A stretch of 64,000 bases of DNA, taken from NCBI RefSeq assembly GCF_014203895.1, contig NZ_JACHJY010000004.1, positions 310,001 through 374,000 of the forward strand, written 5' to 3'. This document shows positions 41,683 through 50,530 of the stretch, one piece after another. The position numbers and the translations under genes are program-made. The notes beneath the pieces are model-generated. The model saw only the letters and a program-made list of their open reading frames with translations. It had not been told where the DNA came from and ran no database searches. How positions within the stretch are numbered: the stretch's first letter is position 1; the number at the start of each line of letters is the position of its first letter. Source of the DNA: Streptomyces nymphaeiformis (GTDB taxonomy: Bacteria; Actinomycetota; Actinomycetes; Streptomycetales; Streptomycetaceae).

Positions 41683-43806
41683 ATGCGCACCGAGGACGTC
41701 CTGGCCGCGATCGCGACCGGCCTGTGGCGCTGGGACAACGCGTCCGGGATCGTCTCGCTCGACGCCGAGGCCGCCCGGCTGCTCGGGCTGCCCGCCGAGC
41801 CCGTGCGGCTCACCGAGGCGGCGGTGCGGTCGCGTTTTCACCCGGTCGACTGGAACGAGATCGACGGGGTGGTCAACCTCGCCGTCGCCGAGGGCACCCT
41901 CGCGGAGGCCCGGCTGCGGATCATGGACGAGCACGGACGGGTGATCCGTACCGTACGGAGCAGGTCGAAGCCGCTCATCGAGGGCAACGACTACCAGTTG
42001 GTCGGCACGCTCCAGGAGGTCGCCGAGCAGCAGCCGGGCACCGCCGCCCGCACCCCCATCACCGGCGACTGGCGCCGCTCCCGCGAGGCCTTCCTGCTCG
42101 ACGCGGGGCGGGCGCTCGCCGAGGCGCGGTCGACGGCCGAGGTGCTGCGCGTGGCGGCCTCGCTGTCCATGCCCGGTTTCTCGCCGGACGGGCTCGCGGT
42201 CTTCGGCGTGGCGGGCGAGCGGCTGACGGTGATCGGGCACCACGGGCACAGCGAGGGCGACGAGGGGCCGTTCACGTCGATGTCGCTGGACACCGACTAT
42301 CCGGCGGCGGAGGTCGCGCGGACCGGGCGGGCGATCTATCTGCCGACGCCGGAGGAGTACCTGCGGCGGTTTCCCATGACCTGGCCGCTCGCGCAGCGGT
42401 TCGGGCGCCAGTCCTGGGCCTTCGTGCCGCTCGTCGTCGCCGGTCGGACGATGGGTGCCTGGATGGCGGCCTTCAAGCACCCGGTGGCGTTCACGCCCGA
42501 CGAGCGGTCCGTGCTGACGACGGTCGCGCGGATGCTCGCGCAGGCGCTCGCACGCGCGGGCGTGGCCGAGTCCGAGCGCGAGCTGTCGCTCGGACTCCAG
42601 CGGACGATGATGCCGGTCCTCGGGCCCGGCATCCCCGGCATCCGGGTCGCCGCGCGGTACGTGCCGACCGGCGGCGGGCTCCAGGTCGGCGGCGACTGGT
42701 ACGACATGATCCGGCTGCCCGGCGGCTCCTCCCGCACCGGCCAGCCCGGCACGGGCCGGATCGCGCTCGTCATCGGGGACGTGCAGGGGCACGACGTGCG
42801 GGCGGCCGGCCTCATGGGACAGCTGCGGATCGCCCTCCGCGCGTACGCCTCCGAGGGCCACCGTCCCGACGCGGTCCTCGCGCGCGCGTCCCGCTTCCTG
42901 TACGGGATCACGGACGGGGACGACGGGGACGGGAACGGCGGCGGTCCGCGTTTCGCGACCTGTCTCTACCTGGAGGTCGACCTGGAGACGGGGATCGTCG
43001 ACATCGCGCGCGCGGGGCATCCGGATCCGGCGGTACGGATGAACGACGGAACGGTTCTGCTCCGGCCCACCGCCGGGGGGTTGCCGCTCGGCATCGACCC
43101 CGACACCGACTACCCCACCACCCGGCTCACCCTGGAGCCCGGCGAGACCCTCATGATCTGCACCGACGGGCTCCTGGAGACCGGCGGGCACGACCTGGAC
43201 AGCGGCTGGGAGCGCGTACGGGAGCTCCTGGAGTCCCATGACGGCGACGACCTGGAGCGGCTCGCCGACGCGCTCGTGGAGGCCGTCCACGGGCCCGGCT
43301 CGCACCACACGACGGGGCCGCTCGCCGACCGCCGGGAGGACGACATCGCGGTGCTCCTGCTGTCCCGCCGGCCCGCCGGCACCGTCCGGGAGGCCCCGCG
43401 CCGCACCCTGATGACCATCGCCCAGGCCGAACCGGAACGGATCGCCGAGGCCCGCGAGCAGGTCCGGCAGCTGCTGCACGACTGGTCGGACGAGGACCAG
43501 CTCGACGCGGCGGTCCTGATGGTCTCCGAGATGGTCACGAACGTCCTCGTCCACACGGACGGCGACGCGCTCCTCGTCGCGGAGGTCGCGTGCGGCGAGA
43601 AGACGCGGCGGCTGCGGGTCGAGGTCTCCGACGGCAGCGACGAACTGCCGCACAAGCGGCACCCGGGGGAGATGGCGTCCAGCGGGCGGGGCCTGGTCCT
43701 GATGGAGATGCTGGCGGACGCGTGGGGGGTGGATCCGCGGGGCGAGGGCAAGGCGATCTGGTTCGAACTGAACGAGCCGGGGTCGGAGGGCGGCTGCTGT
43801 CGGTAG
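41683..43806 (+). CDS. PAS-GAF-SpoIIE phosphatase-HATPase multidomain regulator
   Basis: A 707-residue cytoplasmic protein. Residues about 1-115 resemble a PAS domain (LWRWDNASGIVSLDAEAARLLGL), 135-285 a GAF domain, 300-565 a PP2C/SpoIIE phosphatase (VGGDWYDMI, IGDVQGHDVRAAGLMGQLR, TDGLLETGG, DDIAVLLL), and 585-700 an anti-sigma-type HATPase (MVSEMVTNVLVHTDGDALL, GRGLVLMEMLADAWGV). It should both dephosphorylate an anti-sigma-factor antagonist and phosphorylate it or bind a sigma factor, so setting a partner switch in response to a signal sensed by the PAS or GAF part. Many such proteins occur in Streptomyces; the partner is not encoded nearby. Confidence 0.92.
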   Translation: MRTEDVLAAIATGLWRWDNASGIVSLDAEAARLLGLPAEPVRLTEAAVRSRFHPVDWNEIDGVVNLAVAEGTLAEARLRIMDEHGRVIRTVRSRSKPLIEGNDYQLVGTLQEVAEQQPGTAARTPITGDWRRSREAFLLDAGRALAEARSTAEVLRVAASLSMPGFSPDGLAVFGVAGERLTVIGHHGHSEGDEGPFTSMSLDTDYPAAEVARTGRAIYLPTPEEYLRRFPMTWPLAQRFGRQSWAFVPLVVAGRTMGAWMAAFKHPVAFTPDERSVLTTVARMLAQALARAGVAESERELSLGLQRTMMPVLGPGIPGIRVAARYVPTGGGLQVGGDWYDMIRLPGGSSRTGQPGTGRIALVIGDVQGHDVRAAGLMGQLRIALRAYASEGHRPDAVLARASRFLYGITDGDDGDGNGGGPRFATCLYLEVDLETGIVDIARAGHPDPAVRMNDGTVLLRPTAGGLPLGIDPDTDYPTTRLTLEPGETLMICTDGLLETGGHDLDSGWERVRELLESHDGDDLERLADALVEAVHGPGSHHTTGPLADRREDDIAVLLLSRRPAGTVREAPRRTLMTIAQAEPERIAEAREQVRQLLHDWSDEDQLDAAVLMVSEMVTNVLVHTDGDALLVAEVACGEKTRRLRVEVSDGSDELPHKRHPGEMASSGRGLVLMEMLADAWGVDPRGEGKAIWFELNEPGSEGGCCR

Positions 43807-43809
43807 CCG

Positions 43810-43855
43810 CCCCGTTGTGGGCAGTCGTTCCGCCGGGACGATTGCCCACACGGGG
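43810..43855. repeat. Dispersed palindromic repeat (full inverted element)
   Basis: An imperfect inverted repeat: the left arm CCCCGTTGTGGGCAGTCG (from 43810) pairs with CGATTGCCCACACGGGG (to 43855). The left arm recurs at 17553. It lies just after the SpoIIE-type gene and may act as its terminator. Confidence 0.75.
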
Positions 43856-43903
43856 CGCAGACTGGTTCCAGGCGGTCGCGTGTGGGGGAGCACGGAGTGC
43901 GTC

Positions 43904-44719
43904 ATGGACACCCACAAGGTCGGCAGCGACACCACGGTGATCGCCGACAGTCTCGACGTTCCGGGCGTCGGGCACCTCCCCGTCAACGCCTACGTCCTCA
44001 CCGCCGCCGAGCCCGTGGTCGTCGACACCGGGCTCTCGGTCGAGGACCGTGACTTCGTCGCCGCGCTCGGCGGGGTCGTGGAGCCGGCCGACGTGCGCTG
44101 GATCTGGCTGACGCACCCCGACCGGGACCACACGGGCGGGATCTTCGACCTGCTCGACGCGGCGCCACGCGCGCGCGTGGTCACGACGTTCATCGGTTTC
44201 GGCATCATGTCGACCGAGCGGGCGCTGCCCATGGACCGGGTGTACTTCCTCAACCCGGGCCAGTCCCTCGACGTCGGGGACCGGACGCTGCACGGCTTCC
44301 GGCCGCCGCTCTACGACAACCCGGCGACCGTCGGCTTCTACGACGACCGGACCCGGATCTGCTTCAGCTCGGACTGCTTCGGCGGGCCGATGCCGAGCGC
44401 CGAGCTCGCCGAGAGCGGGCACGCGAGCGATCTGAAGCCGGAGGAGCTGCGGCGGGCGCAGCTGCTGTGGGCGACGATCGACAGCCCGTGGGTGCAGCTG
44501 GTGGACCCGGGGAGGTACCGGGCTTCGCTCGAACCGCTGCGGGCGATGAACCCGGAGATCGTGCTGTGCACGCATCTGCCGCCGGCCGTGCGGATGACGG
44601 ACCGGATGCTGGAGACGCTCGCCGCCGCGCCGGACGCGAACCCGTTCGTGGGTCCCGACCAGGCGGCGCTCGAACAGCTTCTGGCCTCGTTCGAGCGCGG
44701 TGGTCTGACGCCGGCCTAA
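43904..44719 (+). CDS. MBL-fold metallo-hydrolase
   Basis: A 271-residue metallo-beta-lactamase-fold protein. The metal-binding motif is THPDRDHTGG, a variant of HxHxDH in which the first His pair is HPD; further ligands lie in FSSDCFGG and LCTHLPP. The pattern is like flavodiiron or ODP-type MBL proteins, so it may bind a di-iron site. NAYVLTAAEPVVVDTGLS opens the fold. ATG 43904 has ACGGAG at good distance. Its stop overlaps the convergent transporter gene by four bases. Confidence 0.85.
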   Translation: MDTHKVGSDTTVIADSLDVPGVGHLPVNAYVLTAAEPVVVDTGLSVEDRDFVAALGGVVEPADVRWIWLTHPDRDHTGGIFDLLDAAPRARVVTTFIGFGIMSTERALPMDRVYFLNPGQSLDVGDRTLHGFRPPLYDNPATVGFYDDRTRICFSSDCFGGPMPSAELAESGHASDLKPEELRRAQLLWATIDSPWVQLVDPGRYRASLEPLRAMNPEIVLCTHLPPAVRMTDRMLETLAAAPDANPFVGPDQAALEQLLASFERGGLTPA

Positions 44720-45771
44720 CCGTCCGCGGCGGCGCTTCCGTACCGCGTCCTCAGTTCCCCCAGGATCCCGGTCGCCGCGGCCGTCAGCGGGACGGCGAGG
44801 AGCATGCCCAGGATGCCCGCGACGGACGCGCCGGCGGTGATCGCGAGCATGACCACGGCCGGGTGCATCTGGACGGTCCGGCTCTGGACGAGGGGCTGGA
44901 GGACGTTCCCCTCGATGACCTGGACGGCGAGGACGACGCCGAGCGTCCACAGCGCGATGACGAAGCCGCGGTCGGCGAGGGCGACGAGGACGGCGATCGC
45001 GCCGGAGAGGAAGGCGCCGAGGTACGGGATGTAGGCGGTGACGAAGACGAGCGCGGCGAGGCCCACCGCGCCGGGCACGTCGAGGATGACGAGGCCGATG
45101 CCGATGAGGACGGCGTCGACGAGGGCGACGACGGTGGTGCCGCGCATGAAGCCCTCGACGGCCTCGAAGGCGCGGCGGGCCATGGCCTCGACGAGGTCGC
45201 CGGTGGCGCGGGGCGCGAGGGCGCGCAGGGCGCCGGCGGCCCGGTCGGAGTCCTTGAGGAAGAAGAAGATCAGGAGGAGCGCGAGGACGGCGGTGGCGAG
45301 CATCTGGCCGACGACGCTGAGCCCGCTGATGACGCCGGACGCGGCGGTGCCGCCGAACTCCCTGAGGAGTTTCTCGGCGTTCCTGGCGAGGTCGTCGAGG
45401 GAGGTGCCGGCCGCGCCGAGGTGGTCGGCGATGTCGGAGGCGGCCTGCCGGAGCGAGGCGATGATCTGGTCGCCGGTGTCGATGAGGGCGACGACGACGA
45501 TGTACGTGGCGCCGCCGACGACCACGAGGACGGCGGCGACGGTGAGCGCGGCGGCGAGGCCCTTGCGGACCTTCATCAGCACCAGGCGCCGGTAGAGCGG
45601 CCCGAGGAGGGCGGTGCCGAGGATCGCGAGGAGGACGGGGGTGACGGCCGTCTTGAATTCGACGCAGAGCCAGATGAAGACGGCGGCGACCCCGGCGGCG
45701 AGCAGCAGGACGACGCACCAGGCGGCGAACCGGCGGACGGGTTCGGGGAGGAGCGGTGTCTGCGTCTGCAC
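44716..45771 (-). CDS. AI-2E family transporter
   Basis: A 351-residue membrane protein with about eight hydrophobic segments and the family end VIEGNVLQPLVQSRTVQMHPAVVMLAITAGASVAGILGMLLAVPLTAA. Members export small molecules or, in some cases, move sodium in exchange for protons; the substrate is unknown despite the AI-2 name. Start ATG 45769-45771. Convergent with the MBL gene (four-base overlap). Confidence 0.92.
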   Translation of the reverse strand: MQTQTPLLPEPVRRFAAWCVVLLLAAGVAAVFIWLCVEFKTAVTPVLLAILGTALLGPLYRRLVLMKVRKGLAAALTVAAVLVVVGGATYIVVVALIDTGDQIIASLRQAASDIADHLGAAGTSLDDLARNAEKLLREFGGTAASGVISGLSVVGQMLATAVLALLLIFFFLKDSDRAAGALRALAPRATGDLVEAMARRAFEAVEGFMRGTTVVALVDAVLIGIGLVILDVPGAVGLAALVFVTAYIPYLGAFLSGAIAVLVALADRGFVIALWTLGVVLAVQVIEGNVLQPLVQSRTVQMHPAVVMLAITAGASVAGILGMLLAVPLTAAATGILGELRTRYGSAAADG

Positions 45772-45809
45772 CCGTCCACCGGATCACGCCCGTCGGCGTG
45801 TCGTCGCAC

Positions 45810-45842
45810 GCTGACGGGCCGTCCGGGTGACGGCCCGTCAGC
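45810..45842 (-). terminator. Terminator after the pirin gene
   Basis: A perfect 14-bp stem (GCTGACGGGCCGTC pairing with 45829-45842) with a five-base loop, 13 bases past the pirin stop. Confidence 0.85.
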
Positions 45843-45854
45843 GGACGGTACGGA

Positions 45855-46817
45855 CTACTCGCCCATCCCGTGGACCGCCGGGATCGTGCCGAGGCGGCCC
45901 GCCTGGAAGTCCTCGAAGGCCTGGCGGAGTTCGGCCTGGGTGTTCATGACGAACGGGCCGTAGTGCGCCATGGGCTCGCGGATCGGCTGTCCGCCGAGGA
46001 GCACGACCTCCAGGTCGGGGGTGTTCCCGTCCTGCTTCTCGTCGGCGCGGACGGTGAGCGCGCCGCCCTTGCCGAAGACGGCGGTCTGCCCGGTGTGGAT
46101 GGGCCGGCGGTCGGTGCCGACGGTGCCGCGGCCGGCGAGCACGTACGCGAGGCCGTTGAAGTCCTCGCGCCAGGGCAGGTTGATCTCGGCGCCGGGGCGC
46201 AGGGTGGCGTGGATCATCGTGATCGGGGTGTGGGTGATGCCGGGGCCCTCGTGGCCGTCGAGCTCGCCGGCGATGACGCGGAGCAGCGCGCCGCCGTCGG
46301 GGGAGGTGAGGAGCTGGACCTGGCGGCCGCGGATGTCCTGGTAGCGGGGGGCCATCATCTTGTCGCTCGCGGGCAGGTTCACCCACAGCTGGAGGCCGTG
46401 GAAGAGGCCGCCGCTGACGACGAGGGACTCCGGCGGGGCCTCGATGTGGAGGAGGCCGGAGCCGGCGGTCATCCACTGGGTGTCGCCGTTGGTGATGGTG
46501 CCGCCGCCGCCGTTGGAGTCCTGGTGGTCGAAGGTCCCGTCGATGATGTAGGTGACGGTCTCGAAGCCGCGGTGGGGATGCCAGGGCGTGCCCTTGGGCT
46601 CTCCGGGCGCGTACTCCACCTCACCCATCTGGTCCATCATGATGAACGGGTCGAGGTACTGGTAGTTGATCCCGGCGAACGCGCGGCGCACCGGGAATCC
46701 CTCGCCCTCGAAGCCCGAGGGGGCCGTGGTGACGGCGAGCACGGGGCGGGAGACGGCGTCGGCGGTGGCGGCGACGCGCGGCAGGGTGAGCGGGTTCTCG
46801 ACAGTCACAGCGGGCAT
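45855..46817 (-). CDS. Pirin family protein
   Basis: A 320-residue bicupin. The N-terminal cupin has the metal site GTPWHPHRGFETVTYIIDG and GDTQWMTAGSGLLHIE; the C-terminal cupin holds INLPWREDFNGLAYVLAGRG. Pirins are iron-binding proteins; some act as quercetin dioxygenases, others modulate metabolism. In Streptomyces coelicolor the homologous gene (SCO3798) contains the phiC31 attB, and that site is preserved here at 46578-46611. ATG 46815-46817 is preceded by AGGAGG. A palindrome like that before the flavin monooxygenase gene lies about 40 bp upstream. Confidence 0.93.
   Translation of the reverse strand: MPAVTVENPLTLPRVAATADAVSRPVLAVTTAPSGFEGEGFPVRRAFAGINYQYLDPFIMMDQMGEVEYAPGEPKGTPWHPHRGFETVTYIIDGTFDHQDSNGGGGTITNGDTQWMTAGSGLLHIEAPPESLVVSGGLFHGLQLWVNLPASDKMMAPRYQDIRGRQVQLLTSPDGGALLRVIAGELDGHEGPGITHTPITMIHATLRPGAEINLPWREDFNGLAYVLAGRGTVGTDRRPIHTGQTAVFGKGGALTVRADEKQDGNTPDLEVVLLGGQPIREPMAHYGPFVMNTQAELRQAFEDFQAGRLGTIPAVHGMGE
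46578..46611 (-). other. phiC31 attB site within the pirin gene
   Basis: The 34 bases here match the minimal phiC31 attB that I recall from S. coelicolor, differing at two positions (46578 and 46602). The crossover dinucleotide TT is at 46594-46595, inside the CCTTGGG core. The reading covers the pirin codons for KGTPWHPH. The gene is uninterrupted, so the site is unoccupied. Confidence 0.88.
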
Positions 46818-46856
46818 GACCGGACCTCCTAGGTGCGACCTTGTACGTCCACTTTA

Positions 46857-46870
46857 GTTGAACGCTGAAC
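46857..46870. promoter_or_regulatory. Palindromic operator upstream of pirin
   Basis: GTTGAACGCTGAAC fits GTTnAAnnTTnAAC with one mismatch (C for the first central T). It is 40 bp upstream of the pirin ATG and corresponds to the operator at 11220-11233. Confidence 0.55.
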
Positions 46871-46892
46871 TTTCTACCACCTGGAACGCGAA

Positions 46893-46920
46893 ACGCCCGG
46901 GAGGAATTCCTCCCGGGCGT
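46893..46920. terminator. Perfect 28-bp palindrome after the SseB gene
   Basis: ACGCCCGGGAGGAA is followed directly by its reverse complement (46907-46920). It lies 22 bases beyond the stop of the minus-strand SseB gene and could end that transcript before the pirin promoter. Confidence 0.75.
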
Positions 46921-46942
46921 CCCCACGTACCTCCAGCGTCCG

Positions 46943-47461
46943 TCAGCCGTACATCCGCCGCATCGCGAAGTCGACCATCTGCTCCACGGCCTTCGCGTCG
47001 AAGACCATGCGGTGGTCGCCCTCCATGTCGAGCACGAAGCCGTAGCCCGTCGGCAGCAGGTCGATCACCTCGGCGCCGGTGATCACGAAGTACTTCGACT
47101 CCTTGCCCGCGTACCGCCGCAGCTCCTTCAGCGAGGTGAACATCGGGATCACCGGCTGCTGGGTGTTGTGCAGGGCGAGGAAGCCCGGGTTGTCGCCGCG
47201 CGGGCAGTAGACCTTCGAGGTCGCGAAGATCTGCTGGAAGTCCTCGGGGGCCAGGGTGCCGGTCGTGAAGGCGCGCACGGCGTCCGCGAGGGAGGGCGGC
47301 GAGGGCTCCGGGTACAGCGGGGGCTGCTGCTGGGCGTACCCGCCCTGCATGCCGCCCGGCATACCGGCCTGCATCCCGGCCTGCGGCGGCGCGTACTGCC
47401 CCTGCTGGGGCGGGGGCGCGTACTGCTGCTGGGCACCCGGATTCTGGTCGTAGCCGTACAT
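46943..47461 (-). CDS. SseB family protein with Gln/Pro-rich N-terminus
   Basis: A 172-residue protein. The first 55 residues are a Gln/Pro/Gly/Tyr-rich low-complexity segment (QQQYAPPPQQGQYAPPQAG). The rest is an SseB domain: DAVRAFTTGTLAPEDFQQIFATSKVYCPRG, PVIPMFTSLKELRRYAG and DLLPTGYGFVLDMEGDHRMVF. SseB-like proteins accompany secretion loci in Streptomyces; here the WXG100-like operon diverges from it over 127 bp, so a link to type VII secretion is plausible. ATG 47459-47461. Confidence 0.85.
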   Translation of the reverse strand: MYGYDQNPGAQQQYAPPPQQGQYAPPQAGMQAGMPGGMQGGYAQQQPPLYPEPSPPSLADAVRAFTTGTLAPEDFQQIFATSKVYCPRGDNPGFLALHNTQQPVIPMFTSLKELRRYAGKESKYFVITGAEVIDLLPTGYGFVLDMEGDHRMVFDAKAVEQMVDFAMRRMYG

Positions 47462-47588
47462 GAGGCCCAGACTATCGACCGGCGGGCCGCCGGGGCAGGC
47501 GCATCGGCGCCTCTCGCACGTTTCTTCGCACCGCACTCCCTCTCTTGCTAGGTTCGCGGAAGCAATCCGGCCACCACGGGGGTGACAG

Positions 47589-48026
47589 ATGGCGCTCAAC
47601 GCCAAATGGCAGGAAATCATCGGAGAACAACCCGCGGCGATGAGCCTCGCGGGGCTCCCCGCCCCCGAAGGGGGAGGCGGCGGCGACCTCAAGGCCGACG
47701 TCGGCCCCTGGCACAGCGCCGGAAACACCGCGGGCGAGCTGCGGACCTCCACCTCGAACTCGGTCACCGACCTGGACACGGCCAACGAGGGCGTCACCGG
47801 CTCCACCGCCGGCTTCGACTCCTCCGCCGCGCTCACCGAGATCCTCGGCACCTGGAAGACCCGCGTCTCCGCCGTCCGTGACGAGTGCGGCCGGCTCGAA
47901 GGCGCCCTCAAGGCCGCCGGACGGGACTTCGGCGAGCGCGAGGAGGACACCCGGCAGAAGGTGGCCGCCGAGGGCGCCCGGCAGTCGGGCCCCTCCGATC
48001 AGCCCGGCCAGAAGAAGGAGGGCTGA
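47589..48026 (+). CDS. Hypothetical WXG100-like secretion partner
   Basis: A 145-residue, partly helical protein: Gly-rich region (LPAPEGGGGGD), then VGPWHSAGNTAGELRTSTSN and a long helix with TEILGTWKTRVSAVRDECGRLEGALKAAGRDFGEREEDTRQ. The size, the W-containing turns and the gene order match small type VII-type partners found before DUF1023 hydrolases in Streptomyces. Function is inferred from context. GGGGGTG precedes the ATG; the next gene starts six bases after the stop. Confidence 0.7.
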   Translation: MALNAKWQEIIGEQPAAMSLAGLPAPEGGGGGDLKADVGPWHSAGNTAGELRTSTSNSVTDLDTANEGVTGSTAGFDSSAALTEILGTWKTRVSAVRDECGRLEGALKAAGRDFGEREEDTRQKVAAEGARQSGPSDQPGQKKEG

Positions 48027-48032
48027 TCCCGC

Positions 48033-49814
48033 ATGCCCACCTGGCAGCAACTGCGCGACGTGAAGCTGAGCGAGTACACCGACGCCGCCGACGGCTGGGG
48101 CAAGGTCAGCTCCCGCGCCAACGCGGACAAGGACCGCGTGGACAACGGCATGTTCGCCAAGATCCACGACACCCAGAAGGGCGAGGCGGCGAGCAGGGCG
48201 GGCGGCGACGTCCAGCAGCTCTCCCGCAACTACCAGTACCTGCACACCGAGTGCGGCCTGATCCGTACGGCGCTCAACGGGCTCGCGGCCGAACTCGCCG
48301 CCCCGCAGAAGAAGCTGAAGCAGGCCCTCGAAGACGCGGAGAACCTGAAGTTCACCGTGAACGCCGACGGGACGGTGACCTACCCGACCCAGTCGTCCGT
48401 CCTCGCCCCGGGCAACAACACCGCGCACGACGGCGCCCCCATCCCCTACCTCCCCGGCAAGGCCGAGGGCATCGGCAGCGCCGACGCCAACAAGGGCAAG
48501 GCCGAGGACATCGCCCAGCGCATCGGCGACGCCGTCCGGGAGGCCGCCGAGATCGACGGCCGCTACGCCGGCGTCCTGCGCAAGCTCAAGGCCGAGCCCG
48601 GCCTCACCGTCAGCGACGAGACCCTCGTGGACGCCGCCAAGGACACCAAGGCGATGCAGGACGCCGCCGGCAAGTACGCCGACGACGACAAGATCCCCCA
48701 CGGCAAGTCCCCCAAGGAGAACGCCGACTGGTGGAACGGCCTCACCCAGGAGCAGCGCGACGAGTACGCGACGCTCTACCCGGCATCCGTCGGCTCCCTG
48801 GACGGCCTGCCGTCGTCGGTCCGCGACGACGCCAACCGCATGGTGTTCGCGGAGACCCGGGCGCAGATCCAGACGGACCTGAACAAGCCCGCGCCGAACC
48901 AGTACATCCCGAACCCGAGCGGCTCCTACCCGGCGGTCGTCGTCAGTCCCGAGTACCGGGAGTGGCAGAAGAACCAGGAGACGCTGAAGAACCAGCTCAA
49001 GGGCATCGAATCGATCCAGGCCCGCTTCGACGCCACGGGCAAGGAGGGCCTCCCCGAGGCCTACCTCCTCGGGTACGACAAGAACGGCATCGGCCGGGCG
49101 ATCATCGCCAACGGCAACCCCGACACCGCCGACCACACCGCCGTCTACGTGCCGGGCACGACGACGAACCTCAACGACTTCGACGACAACATCTCGCGGA
49201 TGACGGAGACGTGGCTGGAGACCCAGAAGTGGGCGCCGGGCGAGAAGGTCTCCACCATCACCTGGTTCGGCTACGAGGCTCCGCACTCCATCGCCCCCGA
49301 CGCCATGCAGAAGGGCTGGGCGCACGACGGCTCCCCCAAACTGCTCCAGTTCATGGACGGCCTGGAGACCGTGCAGGGCGGCGCCGACAAGAGCCACACC
49401 ACGATCATCGGACACAGCTACGGCTCCACGGTCGTCGGCGACGCCTCCAACCGGGGCCATCTCGCGGCCGACGACATCGTCGCCGTCGGCAGCCCCGGCA
49501 TGCTGACCGGCAAGGCCGAGGACCTGGACGTCGACAAGGGCCACGTCTGGTCCGAGGCGGCGTGGAACGACGTCGTGCCCGCGGGCGGCAAGGTGGCCGG
49601 GCTCGGCGGCTACACGTGGGGCGTCGAGACCTGGAACGGCATCCCGTTCAACGCCGGGTACGTGCAGACCGTGCCCTCCGACGAACTGTTCGGCGCCCAC
49701 CGGATGGACGTGGACACCAGCGGACACAGCGACTACTGGACACGGGACTCGGAGAGTCTCAAGAACCAGTCGAAGGTCGTGGCAGGCGCGTACGACAAGG
49801 TGAACGAGGATTGA
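48033..49814 (+). CDS. DUF1023 alpha/beta hydrolase with helical N-terminus (type VII-type effector or cargo)
   Basis: A 593-residue protein. The first 220 residues are helical (TWQQLRDVKLSEYTDAADGWGKVSSRANADKDRV), in the style of WXG100/LXG export domains. The C-terminal part is a DUF1023 alpha/beta hydrolase: LLGYDKNGIGRAIIANGNPD, AVYVPGTTTNLN, the nucleophile serine in IIGHSYGSTVVGDA and the likely catalytic histidine in SGHSDYW. The substrate is unknown, possibly a lipid or ester on a rival or on the cell's own envelope. The lipoprotein gene that follows overlaps by one base (TGATG). Confidence 0.85.
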   Translation: MPTWQQLRDVKLSEYTDAADGWGKVSSRANADKDRVDNGMFAKIHDTQKGEAASRAGGDVQQLSRNYQYLHTECGLIRTALNGLAAELAAPQKKLKQALEDAENLKFTVNADGTVTYPTQSSVLAPGNNTAHDGAPIPYLPGKAEGIGSADANKGKAEDIAQRIGDAVREAAEIDGRYAGVLRKLKAEPGLTVSDETLVDAAKDTKAMQDAAGKYADDDKIPHGKSPKENADWWNGLTQEQRDEYATLYPASVGSLDGLPSSVRDDANRMVFAETRAQIQTDLNKPAPNQYIPNPSGSYPAVVVSPEYREWQKNQETLKNQLKGIESIQARFDATGKEGLPEAYLLGYDKNGIGRAIIANGNPDTADHTAVYVPGTTTNLNDFDDNISRMTETWLETQKWAPGEKVSTITWFGYEAPHSIAPDAMQKGWAHDGSPKLLQFMDGLETVQGGADKSHTTIIGHSYGSTVVGDASNRGHLAADDIVAVGSPGMLTGKAEDLDVDKGHVWSEAAWNDVVPAGGKVAGLGGYTWGVETWNGIPFNAGYVQTVPSDELFGAHRMDVDTSGHSDYWTRDSESLKNQSKVVAGAYDKVNED

Positions 49815-50416
49815 TGAACCCCAGCGACCACCCCACCAGCACTCATGCGGCGACGATCTCGCGACGACGCCGCACCCGGCGCCCGGCCGCGCTCGGCGCC
49901 CTCCTCCTCTGCCTCACCACCCTCGCGACGGGATGCAGCACCATGAACGACGCGGACGACCTCGGCTACACCCCCACGACCCTCGACGTCGAGGATGCCC
50001 GGACGCGGACCAAGGAGATCTCCAGCGAGATCTTCGACCTGATCGGGCTGCCCCAGGGCAAGACGACCCCGGGCGGCGCGGGTGCCTCCAGGTGCAAGGA
50101 GGACCCTGAGCACCTCTTCTCGGTCCGCCACCCGTGGTCCCTGTACGACGTCTCCGAGGACGAGCTGAAGCAGGGCTTCGAACGGCTCCACCAGGCGCTG
50201 CCCGCCAAGGGGTGGAAGATCGTCTCGTACGGCCCCAACAACAGCAGGGCCAAGTCCCTCGAACTCACGGCGGACAAGGTGAACGAGCACTTCGCCGTCA
50301 ACGCCGAGCTGTGGGTCGGCAGCAAGGACCCGAAGAAGAAGAACCTGATCGGCATCACCGTCGTCTCCGGCTGCTTCCGCGCCCCGGAGGGAACCGATCT
50401 CACTCATCTGTACTGA
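49814..50416 (+). CDS. Putative lipoprotein of the DUF1023 operon
   Basis: A 200-residue exported lipoprotein: Arg-rich start (SRRRRTRRP), hydrophobic helix ALGALLLCLTT and lipobox LATGC, then a soluble domain with DVEDARTRTKEISSEIFDLIGL and GVVS-type strands near the C-terminus. The Arg-rich signal could use the Tat route. It overlaps the hydrolase gene and may be its partner at the membrane (inferred: immunity or substrate delivery). Confidence 0.75.
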   Translation: MNPSDHPTSTHAATISRRRRTRRPAALGALLLCLTTLATGCSTMNDADDLGYTPTTLDVEDARTRTKEISSEIFDLIGLPQGKTTPGGAGASRCKEDPEHLFSVRHPWSLYDVSEDELKQGFERLHQALPAKGWKIVSYGPNNSRAKSLELTADKVNEHFAVNAELWVGSKDPKKKNLIGITVVSGCFRAPEGTDLTHLY

Positions 50417-50455
50417 GGGCGTGCGGGAGACGTACCGGCCGTACGCTCCGCGAGA

Positions 50456-50487
50456 GGGGCCCGGGGCACATGCCCCGGGCCCCTTTT
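50456..50487 (+). terminator. Rho-independent terminator after the lipoprotein gene
   Basis: A 13-bp G/C stem (50456-50468 with 50471-50483) followed by TTTT. Confidence 0.9.
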
Positions 50488-50530
50488 CGTGCGGCTCGTG
50501 TCACAGATGGCCGGATAGGGGTTGCCCTTA

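Noticed and set aside
38964..43241. A 1425-codon open frame on the plus strand across aspS
   Set aside because: It is antisense to aspS and then out of frame with the SpoIIE-type gene; sequence is low in complexity.
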